Shown here: positions 1-9,349 of the stretch, piece by piece
Numbering within the stretch: position 1 is the first letter of the stretch
How the letters are laid out: each line of letters begins with the position of its first letter
Assembly: GCF_017916325.1 (NCBI RefSeq)
Contig: NC_090159.1
Location: forward strand, 807,501 to 837,500
Direction: 5' to 3'
Origin: Leishmania martiniquensis
Lineage: Eukaryota > Euglenozoa > Kinetoplastea > Trypanosomatida > Trypanosomatidae
Length of the DNA: 30,000 bases
The notes under the pieces: model-generated
Databases searched by the model: none
What the model was told of the DNA's origin: nothing
The model's input: the letters and a program-made list of their open reading frames with translations, nothing else
Program-made: the position numbers and the translations under genes

Positions 1-618
1 CGGTGACAGCACGCGCACCTTGCTGGGCTCTAGCGAGGTCAGCTCGTTGAAAATCACAACACCATTGCTCGGATAGCGCCGCGCGTGGCGCACGACCACA
101 GGCACCACCGCGTTACGGAACTCTGCCACCGTCATGCCATCATAGCTTGTGCCGGAGAGTACAAGGGTGGTTTCCCCAATACTGCACGCTGGGTCTCCGC
201 ACTTTTGGCCCATGGCAAGCGAGATCAGCTCAGCCATCCGCGTCTTACCGACACCGTTGTCACCCGCAAAATGCAGCACCATCGGCTCGTGCACGTGCGC
301 AAGCTTGTAGCGTACCCGCTCAATCACAGATGGGGCCACAGATTGGCCCGATATAGAATCATTCACGTATCGCTTCAGCCGTGACAAGGCGTACTGACGG
401 TACGATGGCGAAGCGGGTCTTAATGGAGCGCTGCCTATGGCACACAGAAGCTGCTGTCTCACTGTACGGTCCCTCCTTGCGCACAGCGGAAGCTCCGGGC
501 AGAAAGACGCCGCCACATCGGCTACAGAGACCACATAGATGGGATCCAGCAATGGAGGAATGATGAGCGCAACAAGAACGACCACAAAGACCACAAGGGC
601 ACTGGTGAAGGGGTGCAT
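1..618 (-). CDS. Torsin/Clp-like AAA+ ATPase, membrane-anchored, N-terminal part (cut by window edge)
   Basis: The frame is open from base 618 to the window edge (206 codons, no stop), so only the N-terminal part is present. The first ATG after an in-frame stretch rich in low-complexity codons is at 618. Residues 7-24 form a very hydrophobic segment (Val/Leu/Ile-rich, then PPLL), read as a signal anchor or signal peptide. A P-loop, GDNGVGKT, lies near residues 114-121, and a Walker B-like strand, VVIFNEL, near residues 189-195. The spacing between them, and the hydrophobic N-terminus, resemble torsins, the ER/nuclear-envelope relatives of ClpB, where Walker B normally reads IFDE. Here the Asp is Asn. 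Family known: torsins remodel membrane-associated proteins and need activators. Inferred: an ER-lumenal or membrane-tethered AAA+ protein. It could also be another Clp-class AAA+; sensor motifs lie outside the window. Confidence 0.6.
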   Translation of the reverse strand, partial: MHPFTSALVVFVVVLVALIIPPLLDPIYVVSVADVAASFCPELPLCARRDRTVRQQLLCAIGSAPLRPASPSYRQYALSRLKRYVNDSISGQSVAPSVIERVRYKLAHVHEPMVLHFAGDNGVGKTRMAELISLAMGQKCGDPACSIGETTLVLSGTSYDGMTVAEFRNAVVPVVVRHARRYPSNGVVIFNELTSLEPSKVRVLSP

Positions 619-670
619 GACGTTGGTGCACACAAAAGGGGCGCCTTTCTCGCAAGAGCATCGGGCACCT

Positions 671-672
671 CT
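671..672 (-). promoter_or_regulatory. Possible spliced-leader acceptor AG for the torsin-like gene
   Basis: On the minus strand a (CT)n tract (complement of 712-725) and a TA-repeat precede an AG here, about 50 bases before the ATG at 618. This is the arrangement expected for trans-splicing, but the TA-repeat between tract and AG is unusual and other AGs lie close by. Confidence 0.3.
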
Positions 673-697
673 ACAGCGCCCGCGTACAAGTGTACAA

Positions 698-725
698 TTA
701 TATATATATGTAGAGAGAGAGAGAG
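698..725. repeat. Compound (TA)n-(GA)n microsatellite
   Basis: A TA run at about 698-709 passes directly into a GA run at 712-725. On the minus strand the GA run is a CT tract upstream of the torsin-like gene, so it may also serve as a splice-acceptor pyrimidine tract. Confidence 0.85.
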
Positions 726-2009
726 CGGTATTAACTGACACCTGTGAAGAGGCTCCAAAAAGAGGGGCGACTCCTTGGCCGAGTGATAAGCAGTTCAGTA
801 CAACGCCTGCGCCACGACCTATTCCCCATCATGAGCTCAACAAGAGCCCCACTGCCTCGTATGCGAGGGAAAAGAGTGATTGATTTGCACGACGCCCGCG
901 CGCCTTATCGCCTTCCTCAACGTACACGCACAAAAACAGGGATCATGAAAAAAAGGACATAGACAAAAAAGGAGTCATCGGAGAAGTGTTTTCTCGTCCT
1001 GGCGCACAAAGGGCGTGAGAAAAGGCGGGCTTACAGAGAGAGGAAAACTTCAGCAAGGCGCCCTGAGGGGTGTCCCTCTCTCCCTCTTCTTCCACAGAAT
1101 AGAGTGCTCTTTGTTTTTGGTGTGACTTCTTTGAATGCCCCATCATCAGCGTACAACACTCAAGCCTCTAACTACTCTCATGCGCGCTTGGAGCAGCACG
1201 AAAGCAAAGGCATAAGGGGCACCGAAAAAAAGTCCGAGGCCAGACTTTGGTTGCCTTTTGTGGCCTTCCGCTACACACATTTGCATGCGACTCGTGGGGA
1301 TGCATCAAGCAGTACGCTTTTTTGCGTGAAGAGGGCCAAAACAAGAGGAAAACAATGCGAAAGGGGCAACTGCACCGGAGAGACACGTACTCGCCCCCCC
1401 ACACACACAACGTGCCACCACTCGCAACGGCTTCGACGTATGAAAGTATCAAGCTCAATTATTACCTTCCCTGCGCGTTGCCCTCCGGCGCCCCCCTCTC
1501 CTCCACTATTAGTGACTGGATCGAGAAAAGAGGCAGTGCGTGCGTGCGAAGAGGGAGGGGGGCTGCGAGAGGCACAGAGAGAGAAAGAGGGGTGTATCTT
1601 AGACCTTGCATAGTCGCTCCTGAGACAATTGTGCTGTGGTTGCAGTCAACAAGCGGCCCGATCCTTTCAGCCTTCACTTTCCTTTGAGCCTACCTCCCTG
1701 TCTCCATACAGTCGCACAAGCACAAGTGTGTGGTTACTTTGACAGTTGGCAGCTGCTACCCTGCTGACTCCTGTGCAGTGCTCCGAGAAGCCCATGCTGC
1801 CTGATTTTTTCTTTGAGGGTGCATTTGTTTGTATTTGGTCACAAGAGTTGCTGATTCTTTTTTTTACTTGACAGTGAGAGTTGTGAGATCGACTTGGTGT
1901 GTTCGGACACCTTTTACGAAATAGGTGATAGTAGAAAAAAATTTAAAAAAAGCCAGAAAAAAAGAGCATGCAGTTGATGATGGCAGTTGTACGCTTGCGA
2001 GTGGGGCAG

Positions 2010-2022
2010 TATATATATATAT
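2010..2022. repeat. (TA)n microsatellite
   Basis: A short uninterrupted TA run in the intergenic region. No function is suggested by its position. Confidence 0.8.
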
Positions 2023-3238
2023 GTGGATGGTTATATTCGCCGGTACCTTGCGCGCTCGACTCACTCTCTCTGTCTTGTACTCCTCTTGCGCCACCATAAG
2101 AAGTCGATCTGGGCCTCCTTCTTTTTCGAGAGGTGGTGCTTTTCACGATTGAGTTTGGACTGCAGCTCGCTTGTCGCGCAAGGGAGGGGGAACACGCAGG
2201 CAAACAAGCAAGAATGACTGCGGCCGCTAGCGCAACCGGCACCCGCAGAGGCCCAAGAGCGTAAGGTTCACGGGTAGAAAAAGGCGGCTAGACACAAAAA
2301 GCAGGGTACACGCCAACCGGCGTCGCCGTCGCTAGCTCTTTCTCCAGACATATCCAGTGAAGGCATTGCAATATGGAGAAAGAAAAAAGAGAAAAAGAGA
2401 ATTGTCAGAAAAACGCAGCCGATAAGCGATCTCCCTACCTCCCCCACACGCATCCCCCGCTCCCTACTGTCACACTTAGCGCCGCATACCAACAAGAGGC
2501 ATAGGCGTAAAGGTGCGGGATATGAGACTGGAAGGGAATCACACATAAAAGCTTAGACAGAAGAGAGAAATAGAAGAAATGGTAAACGAGGGGGCCGTAA
2601 CAGCATCCATAAGAGGAAGAAACAAATGGACGGGCAGGCAGGTAAGGAGGGGACGGGTGTCCTCCTGGCAGCCTCTCTCCAACCCTTCCCGAGTGCCTTC
2701 GTGTGTATGATTAATCAGTTCAGCATAGGAAAAAGGAAAGGACGTGGAGAATTGACCCTCCTACGCACGCTGAGATGCTCACTAGAGGGAAGATGACAGT
2801 TGAAGGTTGGTAGTGAGCCAGAGAAGAAACGGGAAACGAAAAAAGGGGCGGAGGAGAGAGCACCCCTTGACGTCAGTGACCTCAATTGCCCTTCCCTCTC
2901 CTAGTGGCCTCGCTGAGGGTGGCCCGTCTGTCAGGCAAAGGACAGAAACGTACAGCGGTGGTGGTGCTGGTGGCGTTTTTTGGAGAGGAGGAAATGAGCG
3001 ACAGCGACAAGGGGCGCGGAAAGGAGCGACCGACAAAATGGGCGCATGACACCGGAAACGGAGAGGCGTATATGCTTGTCAAGTCTCTCCCCCCTTCACA
3101 CCTCACCCATCTGCACACGACTGCGTCTGGAATACACACCCACGTTCTTTCTCGCGTTCTCTGCGTCCAAGCATCAGTATTCAAGGATGCGCAAGAGGCA
3201 GGGTAAGCACGGGAGGCGCTCCTCTTCTTCAACCTTTT

Positions 3239-3757
3239 CTACTCCTTGATCACTGATGGCTCATGACCGCCACTCTCCCTTCCCCCCCCTACCTCAATGA
3301 GGCCAAGCTTGATGAGCGCATCCTCCTCGAGGGTGTCCTCCCGGAGCTCGTAAATGGGCACCGTCACAAAGTAGGCCCACTTCGCCGCCATCCACATGCC
3401 GATCATTCCACAAAAATAAGAGCTTCCCGTCCATCTTTGGTGATGCTCAATGCCTTTTGCCATGAGCCACAGCCCCAAGCTGATCCCAGTCAGGCAAGTG
3501 CTCAGGAAGAACATCTGGTATGCCACTCGGTTTAAACTGCAGGGAGGGAAAATCTGGTACAGTCGGTACTGCGGCGCCAGGAAGAGCGCCACGCGCAGGG
3601 CGATCAAGAGAACCACGACAGAGAATCCGGCGCACGCCCAGTAGTTACGGTGCTCAACGCCGAAGTTGAGTGCACCCGCGAAGTAGGCCAGGGCAAAGAT
3701 GATGTAGATCCCCAACCAAATGCGGCGCTTGAGCACCTTACGCTCAGACTTGTTCAT
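3239..3757 (-). CDS. Small four-span membrane protein, unknown function
   Basis: The protein has 172 residues. I chose the ATG at 3757 (protein starts MNKSERKVLKRR). The frame stays open to 3853, but that extension has no ATG of its own and overlaps a good splice-acceptor region. After a basic N-terminus, hydrophobic segments lie at about residues 14-32, 38-60, 78-99 and 113-134, followed by an acidic, glycine-rich tail of about 35 residues. The basic N-terminus suggests it faces the cytosol, and an even number of spans would place the C-terminus on the same side. I recognise no family; tetraspanin-like cysteine motifs are absent. It lies between the adenosyltransferase and the torsin-like gene and shares no evident pathway with either. 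The codon pattern and clean hydrophobic periodicity make a real gene likely. Confidence 0.75.
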   Translation of the reverse strand: MNKSERKVLKRRIWLGIYIIFALAYFAGALNFGVEHRNYWACAGFSVVVLLIALRVALFLAPQYRLYQIFPPCSLNRVAYQMFFLSTCLTGISLGLWLMAKGIEHHQRWTGSSYFCGMIGMWMAAKWAYFVTVPIYELREDTLEEDALIKLGLIEVGGGRESGGHEPSVIKE

Positions 3758-4598
3758 CGTGATGCGTGGGCAGATAATAGGCTGCGAAAATGAAACGAAA
3801 ACGCTCTGAAGAAAAAAAGCTATGGCGCACGCAGATGGGGTGGGAGGCAGCAAGCTGATGATGGGTGGTGGTGGGTGCGCAGATCTAGAATATGTACCAA
3901 GCCGGTCTCAGGGCATGTGCAAAGCAACATACGCAAAGAGAGGAGTATTAGAGGCTCGAGAGAAGAGCTGAAAAAGCGGAAGAGCGTCAAAGGGCAGTTG
4001 ATTGTGTGTGGGAGGGTGACGGTTGGTAAGCTTGTACCACGTCATTTCTCTCCTCTTCACATCTGAGGGCACCTGGCTTCAACCAGTCTTCGATGGTCCG
4101 TCGGTGTTCAACTATCACTCTTTCAGGCCGCGGCCCAGGCATCAAAAGGATGAAGTCGAAGAAAAGAGTGCCGATGACAGTCTGTCGTAAGAAAGATGCG
4201 ATAACGTCCACCACTCGATACTCCGGCTGACCACTAAAAACTCTTTCTGCTTCTTTCTCTCGCTCAAAAGGCGGCCATTCCGTCTGCAGACAGTCCTCGC
4301 AAGCACTACTGCTGTGCGTCCAGCGACAGAAAGAACGCTCTCACGCACGCGCACACGTCCCATCTAGCGAGAACACGGAAGGAAAGAGGGAGGACAAGAC
4401 ACCCGGAACGACGAACTACGGCGGCCGCCGCCGACAAAAAAGGTTCAATGGTGCTCCTGCTGCTCGCAACCGATTCTGGAGGGAGGAGGAGGTGGAGAAC
4501 CATCTATTTTCTTCCAACCCTCGTGAGCCATTTTTGAAGTGAAGCAACGATGTACGGGAACCTTGGTCAAAGCAGTGACATCGTTCAACGTGCAAGAC
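3758..4598. other. Intergenic region, no gene seen
   Basis: Apart from the acceptor region near 3782-3807 I see nothing definite. In the minus-strand sense it should carry the 3' UTR of the adenosyltransferase mRNA. Open frames here are short, with low-complexity translations. Confidence 0.6.
3782..3807 (-). promoter_or_regulatory. Likely spliced-leader acceptor region of the four-span membrane protein gene
   Basis: On the minus strand a T-rich tract (complement of about 3809-3819) is followed by an AG at 3806-3807. A second pyrimidine-rich stretch ends in an AG at 3782-3783. Both lie 25-50 bases before the ATG at 3757 and argue against any start further upstream. Confidence 0.5.
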
Positions 4599-5726
4599 TC
4601 AGTCGTACTTGCGCACGATGTCTTCCTCAGCAATGCTGCGGGCTGCGACGAAGAGAAAATCGCTGAGCCGATTAACGTAGATAGTGGCTTGGAGCAAGTG
4701 ATCCGTGTACATCTCCCCGTACAAGCCGCGCACCTTCACCATGCACCGCTCTGCCCGTCGGCAAGTGGTGCGGCACACGTGAAGCTGGGCGGAGGCGACG
4801 TTTCCACCGCCAGGTAGAATGAAGACGCGCAACGGAGCGAGTCGGCCGTCAATGATGTCTATGCTCTGTTCCATCTCTTTCGTCTTTTCGGCAAAGCGGT
4901 AGCCCTCGAGAATGTCTGTCATGTTCTTCAAGGTCTCGTCCTCCTGGTTTGCCGTTGGTGTTGCCAAGACTGTTCCGACGTTCAGCAGTTCCTGCTGGAT
5001 TTCCGCCAGCATGCTCATCATAGCCTCATCGTGTTCACGCTTCTCAGGAGCGCTGCGTATCATTGCCCTGGCGAGCCCGACATGACTGCTCAGCTCGTCG
5101 ATCGCGCCGAGAGCCTCGAACACGGCGTCTGCTTTGTTTCGGCGCTCCCCAGTGAAAAGTGCAGATGTGCCTTTGTCCCCTGTCTTCGTGTAGACCATAC
5201 TGTGCTGCGGTGTCTTACCACCAGGTGCCTCCATCACATGCTTTGCCACCGCGGCGGAGACTGTGGACGATGCATCCGTGCCCGTGGCAGTGGAGGAGGC
5301 AGCCGTCACCACGACGGGATCCGCGGCTTCGGTTGCTAGCAAGCGCTTGGGCATGACATTAACGTGGCCATAAGGGCAGTGGCGGCACCGACTGCCGCAG
5401 CACTTCCTGTTTCGCATCAGCCCGAGGCGGGTCATGACGGTGAAGCCAGTACGCGCGTCAATGTACGTGTCCTCACCGTTCGTCACAGCTTCTGCGTGTA
5501 GTGCCTTGATCTCAGGCGGAAGGCGCCTTTCAATGGAGTTTTCCTCTGCAACAACTGCATCGATGGTGGCGATCGGAGAGGCACATGCACAACTGGAAAG
5601 GTGGCGGCAACGGCCGACGCGTGTTCCACTGCGCCGCACCGCAGTGTACACCAGAGCCGACAGGGCCATGAAGGCAAATACGGTAGCACCAACTCGGGGA
5701 GCGTGACGCACAGCAGCACTGCACAT
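4599..5726 (-). CDS. MMAB: ATP:cob(I)alamin adenosyltransferase (PduO/MMAB type) with N-terminal DUF5522-like cysteine domain
   Basis: The protein has 375 residues from the ATG at 5726. The frame runs a little further upstream, but only from a TTG. Residues about 10-30 are a hydrophobic/basic segment, suggesting a mitochondrial or membrane-targeting leader. Residues about 83-120 carry a TYIDARTGF strand and the cysteine cluster CCGSRCRHCPYG, matching the small DUF5522 domain. After a Ser/Thr/Ala-rich linker, residues about 177-375 are a PduO-type domain: YTKTGDKGTSALFTGERR at its start, GAIDELSSHVG, then the CRTTCRRAER block and YVNRLSDFLFVAAR near the end. Family role: transfers the adenosyl group of ATP to cob(I)alamin, making the cofactor of methylmalonyl-CoA mutase, usually in mitochondria. 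The PduO active-site blocks look intact. The DUF5522 fusion is the unusual part; what the cysteines bind is unknown. Confidence 0.88.
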   Translation of the reverse strand: MCSAAVRHAPRVGATVFAFMALSALVYTAVRRSGTRVGRCRHLSSCACASPIATIDAVVAEENSIERRLPPEIKALHAEAVTNGEDTYIDARTGFTVMTRLGLMRNRKCCGSRCRHCPYGHVNVMPKRLLATEAADPVVVTAASSTATGTDASSTVSAAVAKHVMEAPGGKTPQHSMVYTKTGDKGTSALFTGERRNKADAVFEALGAIDELSSHVGLARAMIRSAPEKREHDEAMMSMLAEIQQELLNVGTVLATPTANQEDETLKNMTDILEGYRFAEKTKEMEQSIDIIDGRLAPLRVFILPGGGNVASAQLHVCRTTCRRAERCMVKVRGLYGEMYTDHLLQATIYVNRLSDFLFVAARSIAEEDIVRKYD

Positions 5727-6106
5727 CTCACGCCCTTGCTTTGTACGCAGCAACGGGAGAGGCTGTTCGAGATGAGGGAGTTCGGTACGGAAAGATTAAG
5801 AGGAAAACATGGTAAGCGAGAGTAGGAGAGCGAAACCTGGAAGATTGCGGGGAGACCAACAGCTTGAGCTCTACTCGAGGTGCGCGAAAACGAGTGAGCA
5901 ACATTCGGCGTGAGCGCCAGGTTACTGCACGAAAATATAGCGCAGTACTCGGCAACAAAACGACACGCGCATGCAGAAAGGTGGATAACGTGCATCAGTA
6001 CCCGCACACTCCTCCTGAGATCGAGACAGACAAACGTCCACGGCCCTACATAGGGAGGCCGGCGAATACCCCAGGTAGGATTGGCGACTACAGCCTGAGC
6101 GGGTGC

Positions 6107-6130
6107 TCACACACACACACACGCGCACAC
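6107..6130. repeat. (CA)n microsatellite with imperfect end
   Basis: A CA run that becomes CGCACACG at its right end. Similar sequence, GATTGGCGAC followed by CAGCCTG with or without TA, occurs on both sides (about 6079-6097 and 6134-6150). Confidence 0.8.
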
Positions 6131-7570
6131 GTAGATTGGCGACAGCCTGCAGCATTTCTTCGAGCTACAAACTGTTAACGACTTTTCAGTTGGAAACGTT
6201 TGCTGGACAATGAGAGGCAGCTGTGCATTAGAGAGCGACAAAAGACAGAGAAAACAACGCTGCCTATTATTCACTCCGCAAGGAGAACGTGTACAGCATC
6301 AGTCGCTAAACCTTTTCTGTGTGCTTCGCTTTCCTTTTCTGATTGCCGCCGCAGCAGCGAGACGCCGTGCTGCCGAAGGAGTGAGAGGGGGACAAAGGCG
6401 AGAGGCGTACGAGACGAGAGCGACACTAAAAGAAAAGGGCAGAGGGAAAGAAATAAAAAGGCGCATCTGCATGATATGCGCGCACAGCAGCATATGTGTG
6501 CGCGCCTACGAAGCAGGTGCGCCCGAGAAGGGAACATGAGCGAAAAGCAAAACAAAGAGAAAGAACGGCCACTGATGAGATAGAAGACACAGAAAGGTGC
6601 CAGAAACAAATATATGCGACACGGCGTGTGGGCCCCTTTCTCTCGGCATGCGAAGAACTGAGCGCTATCTCGTAGTTGGTCACCACATCTTTTTTGTGTG
6701 TGGACAGGCGAAGGGTGAGGTAAAGGCATAGATGCAATGGGGAGCATCTCCAGTTTCCCTTGGCGCGCGTCGATAGATGACTACACGTGTGGAACAAAAG
6801 AAAAATTGCATAGAACATTGCACTTCGCGAGCGGCACAATCGAAGAGATCATTATCACATCAGGGCACCGGTTCAGGTCCTTTTTTGTATGTGTCACGCG
6901 CTCACTTGTGCAGCAGCGTCATGTTCGCTAATGCTGCGTTCGACTCCCCGCTATTCAGTTTCTTCCAGTAGAGTCGTATTTCTGCACTGATGCTATACCT
7001 CGTTCGACTGCAAACACTTTTTTGTCTGGGTGAATGCTTAGCCTTTCACTATGAAAAAAAAAGGTTCAGCAACAATGATCCCATGTAGGTCTCTGAACCG
7101 TACGTTGTCTGCTCTCTCGACTCAGGCCTTACCAACTCGCCAACACCACAGGAGAAGAAGAAAAAGGCAGAAAAGCACAGGAAAGGGAGAACCGCAGCTT
7201 GCACACAGTGCACCACAGTGGAAGGCCACACATACAAGAAAAAACAAGATCACTGCATCTTTCCTTCTTCGAAGAGTACAGCGAAATCGTTGCGCCAGTA
7301 ATGGAGTAACGTATGCGTGTGTGCCTCTGGCGGTGTGTGCAAATCGGCGGCGGCTCTCCCTCCGGCCTGTGCTTTTCTCTTTACATTTTGATATCATGTA
7401 CCGTGCGCCGTAGGCGTTGTGTGTGCGGCACCGTTGATCCGTGCTACGTGAGCAACGGGAAACCGTGCAGCGCACACAAAAAGATGGCGGCAAAGCGATG
7501 CTCGCTGCGTTCAACTCCTCTTTGCTTGAGCGGAGCCCGTCGCGTGCACTGTTTCCAAAAATGTCGATGA

Positions 7571-7598
7571 CCACACACGCACACACGCAAACACACGT
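7571..7598. repeat. Imperfect CA-rich simple repeat
   Basis: ACACAC units interrupted by single G or extra A bases, in the presumed 3' UTR of the desaturase gene. Confidence 0.7.
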
Positions 7599-8047
7599 GC
7601 GCTAGAGCCGCCAATGACAACAGCGATAGACAGACCGTAAGGACGGACTACACAGAAGTCACAGGGGCGCGCACAGACACACAACTGTGTAAGCGCATCT
7701 TCGAGCACACGCTGTGGCTTTAAGACGCAAACGAGCCTTTCGGTGTCACCTGTGCATCTCTTCACGACAATGGGTACAGGAGGAGAGAAGTCGTACTCAA
7801 CATCCACAGTTGCTCAATGAGAAGCAAGTGAAAAGAACCGGCTGCGCGCTAGCGAAACCTGCCACCGCTATCCCGGCATCCTTTCCCACCTCACGGTCGC
7901 TGCCATCCAGTCAAGAATTTCATTACCGAGTTGCTCCTGAGGATGGGAGAAAAAAGCTAAAAAGAAAAAGAGAGCGAGTCTCTGGGTATGGGTTTGCCTT
8001 CTTTTTTCCCGTTTCGTGTAGATCATTTTATACGACCTGCCACCGAA

Positions 8048-9349
8048 TCAGACTTCATTGGTCACCTCCTTCAGCTTCGCAACGCGCAGATGCTGAAGGT
8101 AGGCCTCAGCGCCGCACGAGTGTCCGTACACGCCACCAGTGAACGCCGATGTCGCGTCCTTCCCAACGAACATGTCCAGAATGCGCTGCCCGCCAGGGTG
8201 GTTCGAATACCAGATGATGTCCTTGCTCCTGTGTGTGTAGCCAGAGCCCGTCGGAATGCTACGCATCAGGTCAATCACCTCGTTGTTGATGACAGTCAGC
8301 TTGCGACCTTTCGCAACTTCATTCTGCACCTTTTCCCACGTCCACTCCTCAGAGATGGGGATATCCAGCTCTTTGAGACGGGCCTGGGCCTGCTCCATCG
8401 CCTTCCTCGACTTTTTCAGCAGCATCTTGTTAAAGTTGGCGTCGATGACGTCATTGGGCGTGCGCACGAGGTTCTTGGCGCCGCCGACAAACGACACCGC
8501 ACGAATGATCCACTTGGTGGGGTCGAAGTGGTACCACTTGATGCCGTTGCGGTAGTCCTGAGCAAACTCGTGATGAAAGTTGTGGTATCCTTCACCAAAA
8601 GTAAAAAGCGCGCACACGAAGGAGTCGTGCGACGAGTGCCTGTCCGAGAAGTTCTGCACCGCACCAAAGAGGTTTGTGTGAGCCAGGCTGTTGATGAAGA
8701 AGGTGCAGTGGTGAACAAACACAATCTTCGCGAGGGCGGCGTAGAAGTACCCACCGAGCCAGTCACCCCAGCCGAGGCCGCATATCAACGTGGGCAGGAT
8801 GACACCAGAGAGCATCGCCATCTTGAAAAAGTGCTTGTGCTGAAACTGGATCACATAGTTATACTTGAAGTCTGACACGTCCACCTTGCCAAGCAAGGAG
8901 TAGTCCTGCTTCATGATCATCCACCCCATGTGCGAGAAAATAAAGCCGCGCTGCGCGTTGTAAGGGTCTTTCTCTGTATCCACATAACGGTGATGAATGC
9001 GGTGGTTGCGGCCCCACCACTTGGCCGAGCCTTCGAAAGAGCCGGCACCCGCGAAGGCGCACAGCCATTGGAACGCAGTTGACGCCGTGTATGCGCGGTG
9101 AGAGAACAGACGGTGATAGCCGACGGTGACGCCGAGACAACCGTTGAACATGTAAAAGAACACGGCGGCGACGAACGTTTTCCACTGCAGCGGCACGCCC
9201 ATGAGCACTGCAGCGAGGACGCCGGTGATGGGAAGGCCCAGGACAGCCACAGCAACATAGTTGATCTCGTAGTTGCCTTCTTGGTACGTCGGCTGCCGGC
9301 GAACAGGCTCCTTCGTCGCCTCCTTACTCTTCATCTCTACCGAGGTCAT
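8048..9349 (-). CDS. Delta-9 (stearoyl-CoA-type) fatty acid desaturase with C-terminal cytochrome b5 domain
   Basis: The protein has 433 residues from the ATG at 9349. All three desaturase histidine boxes are present: HRLFSH (79-84), HRIHH (116-120) and HNFHH (256-260), plus the extra histidine in SLAH (221-224) seen in acyl-CoA desaturases. Hydrophobic spans lie around residues 32-70 and 176-225, as expected for an ER membrane enzyme with its di-iron centre facing the cytosol. Residues about 350-425 form a cytochrome b5-like domain with heme motif HPGG (384-387) and a candidate second heme ligand, His410. Family role: introduces the first double bond into palmitoyl- or stearoyl-CoA using electrons from cytochrome b5; the C-terminal fusion is the arrangement of yeast Ole1. 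An in-frame ATG at 9409 would add 20 residues. I prefer 9349 because the extension includes an A8 run, but this is not certain. Confidence 0.92.
   Translation of the reverse strand: MTSVEMKSKEATKEPVRRQPTYQEGNYEINYVAVAVLGLPITGVLAAVLMGVPLQWKTFVAAVFFYMFNGCLGVTVGYHRLFSHRAYTASTAFQWLCAFAGAGSFEGSAKWWGRNHRIHHRYVDTEKDPYNAQRGFIFSHMGWMIMKQDYSLLGKVDVSDFKYNYVIQFQHKHFFKMAMLSGVILPTLICGLGWGDWLGGYFYAALAKIVFVHHCTFFINSLAHTNLFGAVQNFSDRHSSHDSFVCALFTFGEGYHNFHHEFAQDYRNGIKWYHFDPTKWIIRAVSFVGGAKNLVRTPNDVIDANFNKMLLKKSRKAMEQAQARLKELDIPISEEWTWEKVQNEVAKGRKLTVINNEVIDLMRSIPTGSGYTHRSKDIIWYSNHPGGQRILDMFVGKDATSAFTGGVYGHSCGAEAYLQHLRVAKLKEVTNEV

Larger units (their letters stand above)
619..3238. other. 2.6-kb intergenic region, no gene seen
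   Basis: This stretch lies between the start of the torsin-like gene and the stop of the four-span membrane protein. The many open frames on both strands are low-complexity (Ser/Arg/Cys-rich, purine- or pyrimidine-run translations) with no recognisable domain. In the minus-strand sense it would hold the 3' UTR of the membrane-protein mRNA and the 5' region of the torsin-like gene. It contains two dinucleotide repeats (698-725, 2010-2022) and several A-rich or GA-rich runs (for example 2381-2400), which on the minus strand are pyrimidine tracts. No tRNA-like or other structured RNA was recognised. Confidence 0.6.
5727..8047. other. 2.3-kb intergenic region, no gene seen
   Basis: Between the desaturase stop and the adenosyltransferase start. 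Open frames of up to about 170 codons exist on the minus strand (about 6007-5483, 6747-6271, 7586-7122), but their translations are Ser/Arg/Cys/Phe-rich, compositionally biased and without domains. It contains CA-repeats (6107-6130, 7571-7598) and a short direct repeat flanking the first of them. It is probably the long 3' UTR of the desaturase plus the 5' region of the adenosyltransferase. Confidence 0.6.

Noticed and set aside
1104..1613. Plus-strand open frame of 169 codons
   Set aside because: Starts at a non-ATG codon, is antisense to the flanking genes, and reads as low-complexity Ser/Arg/Pro sequence.
3852..3866. TGATGA box resembling a C/D snoRNA C box
   Set aside because: No paired D box or flanking terminal stem at suitable distance; single TGATGA matches are common by chance.
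5483..6007. Minus-strand frame of 174 codons overlapping the adenosyltransferase start
   Set aside because: Overlaps the well-supported adenosyltransferase in another frame and begins with a non-conserved translation.
6271..6747. Minus-strand open frame of 158 codons in the adenosyltransferase-desaturase gap
   Set aside because: Sense is right, but the translation is Phe/Leu/Cys/Arg-rich from pyrimidine runs, without domain or plausible codon bias; better explained as UTR.
7122..7586. Minus-strand open frame of 154 codons
   Set aside because: Same reason: biased UTR-like translation ending in a hydrophobic stretch caused by T/C-runs.
7988..8875. Plus-strand open frame of 295 codons
   Set aside because: Antisense shadow of the desaturase gene, whose histidine boxes and heme motif are on the other strand.
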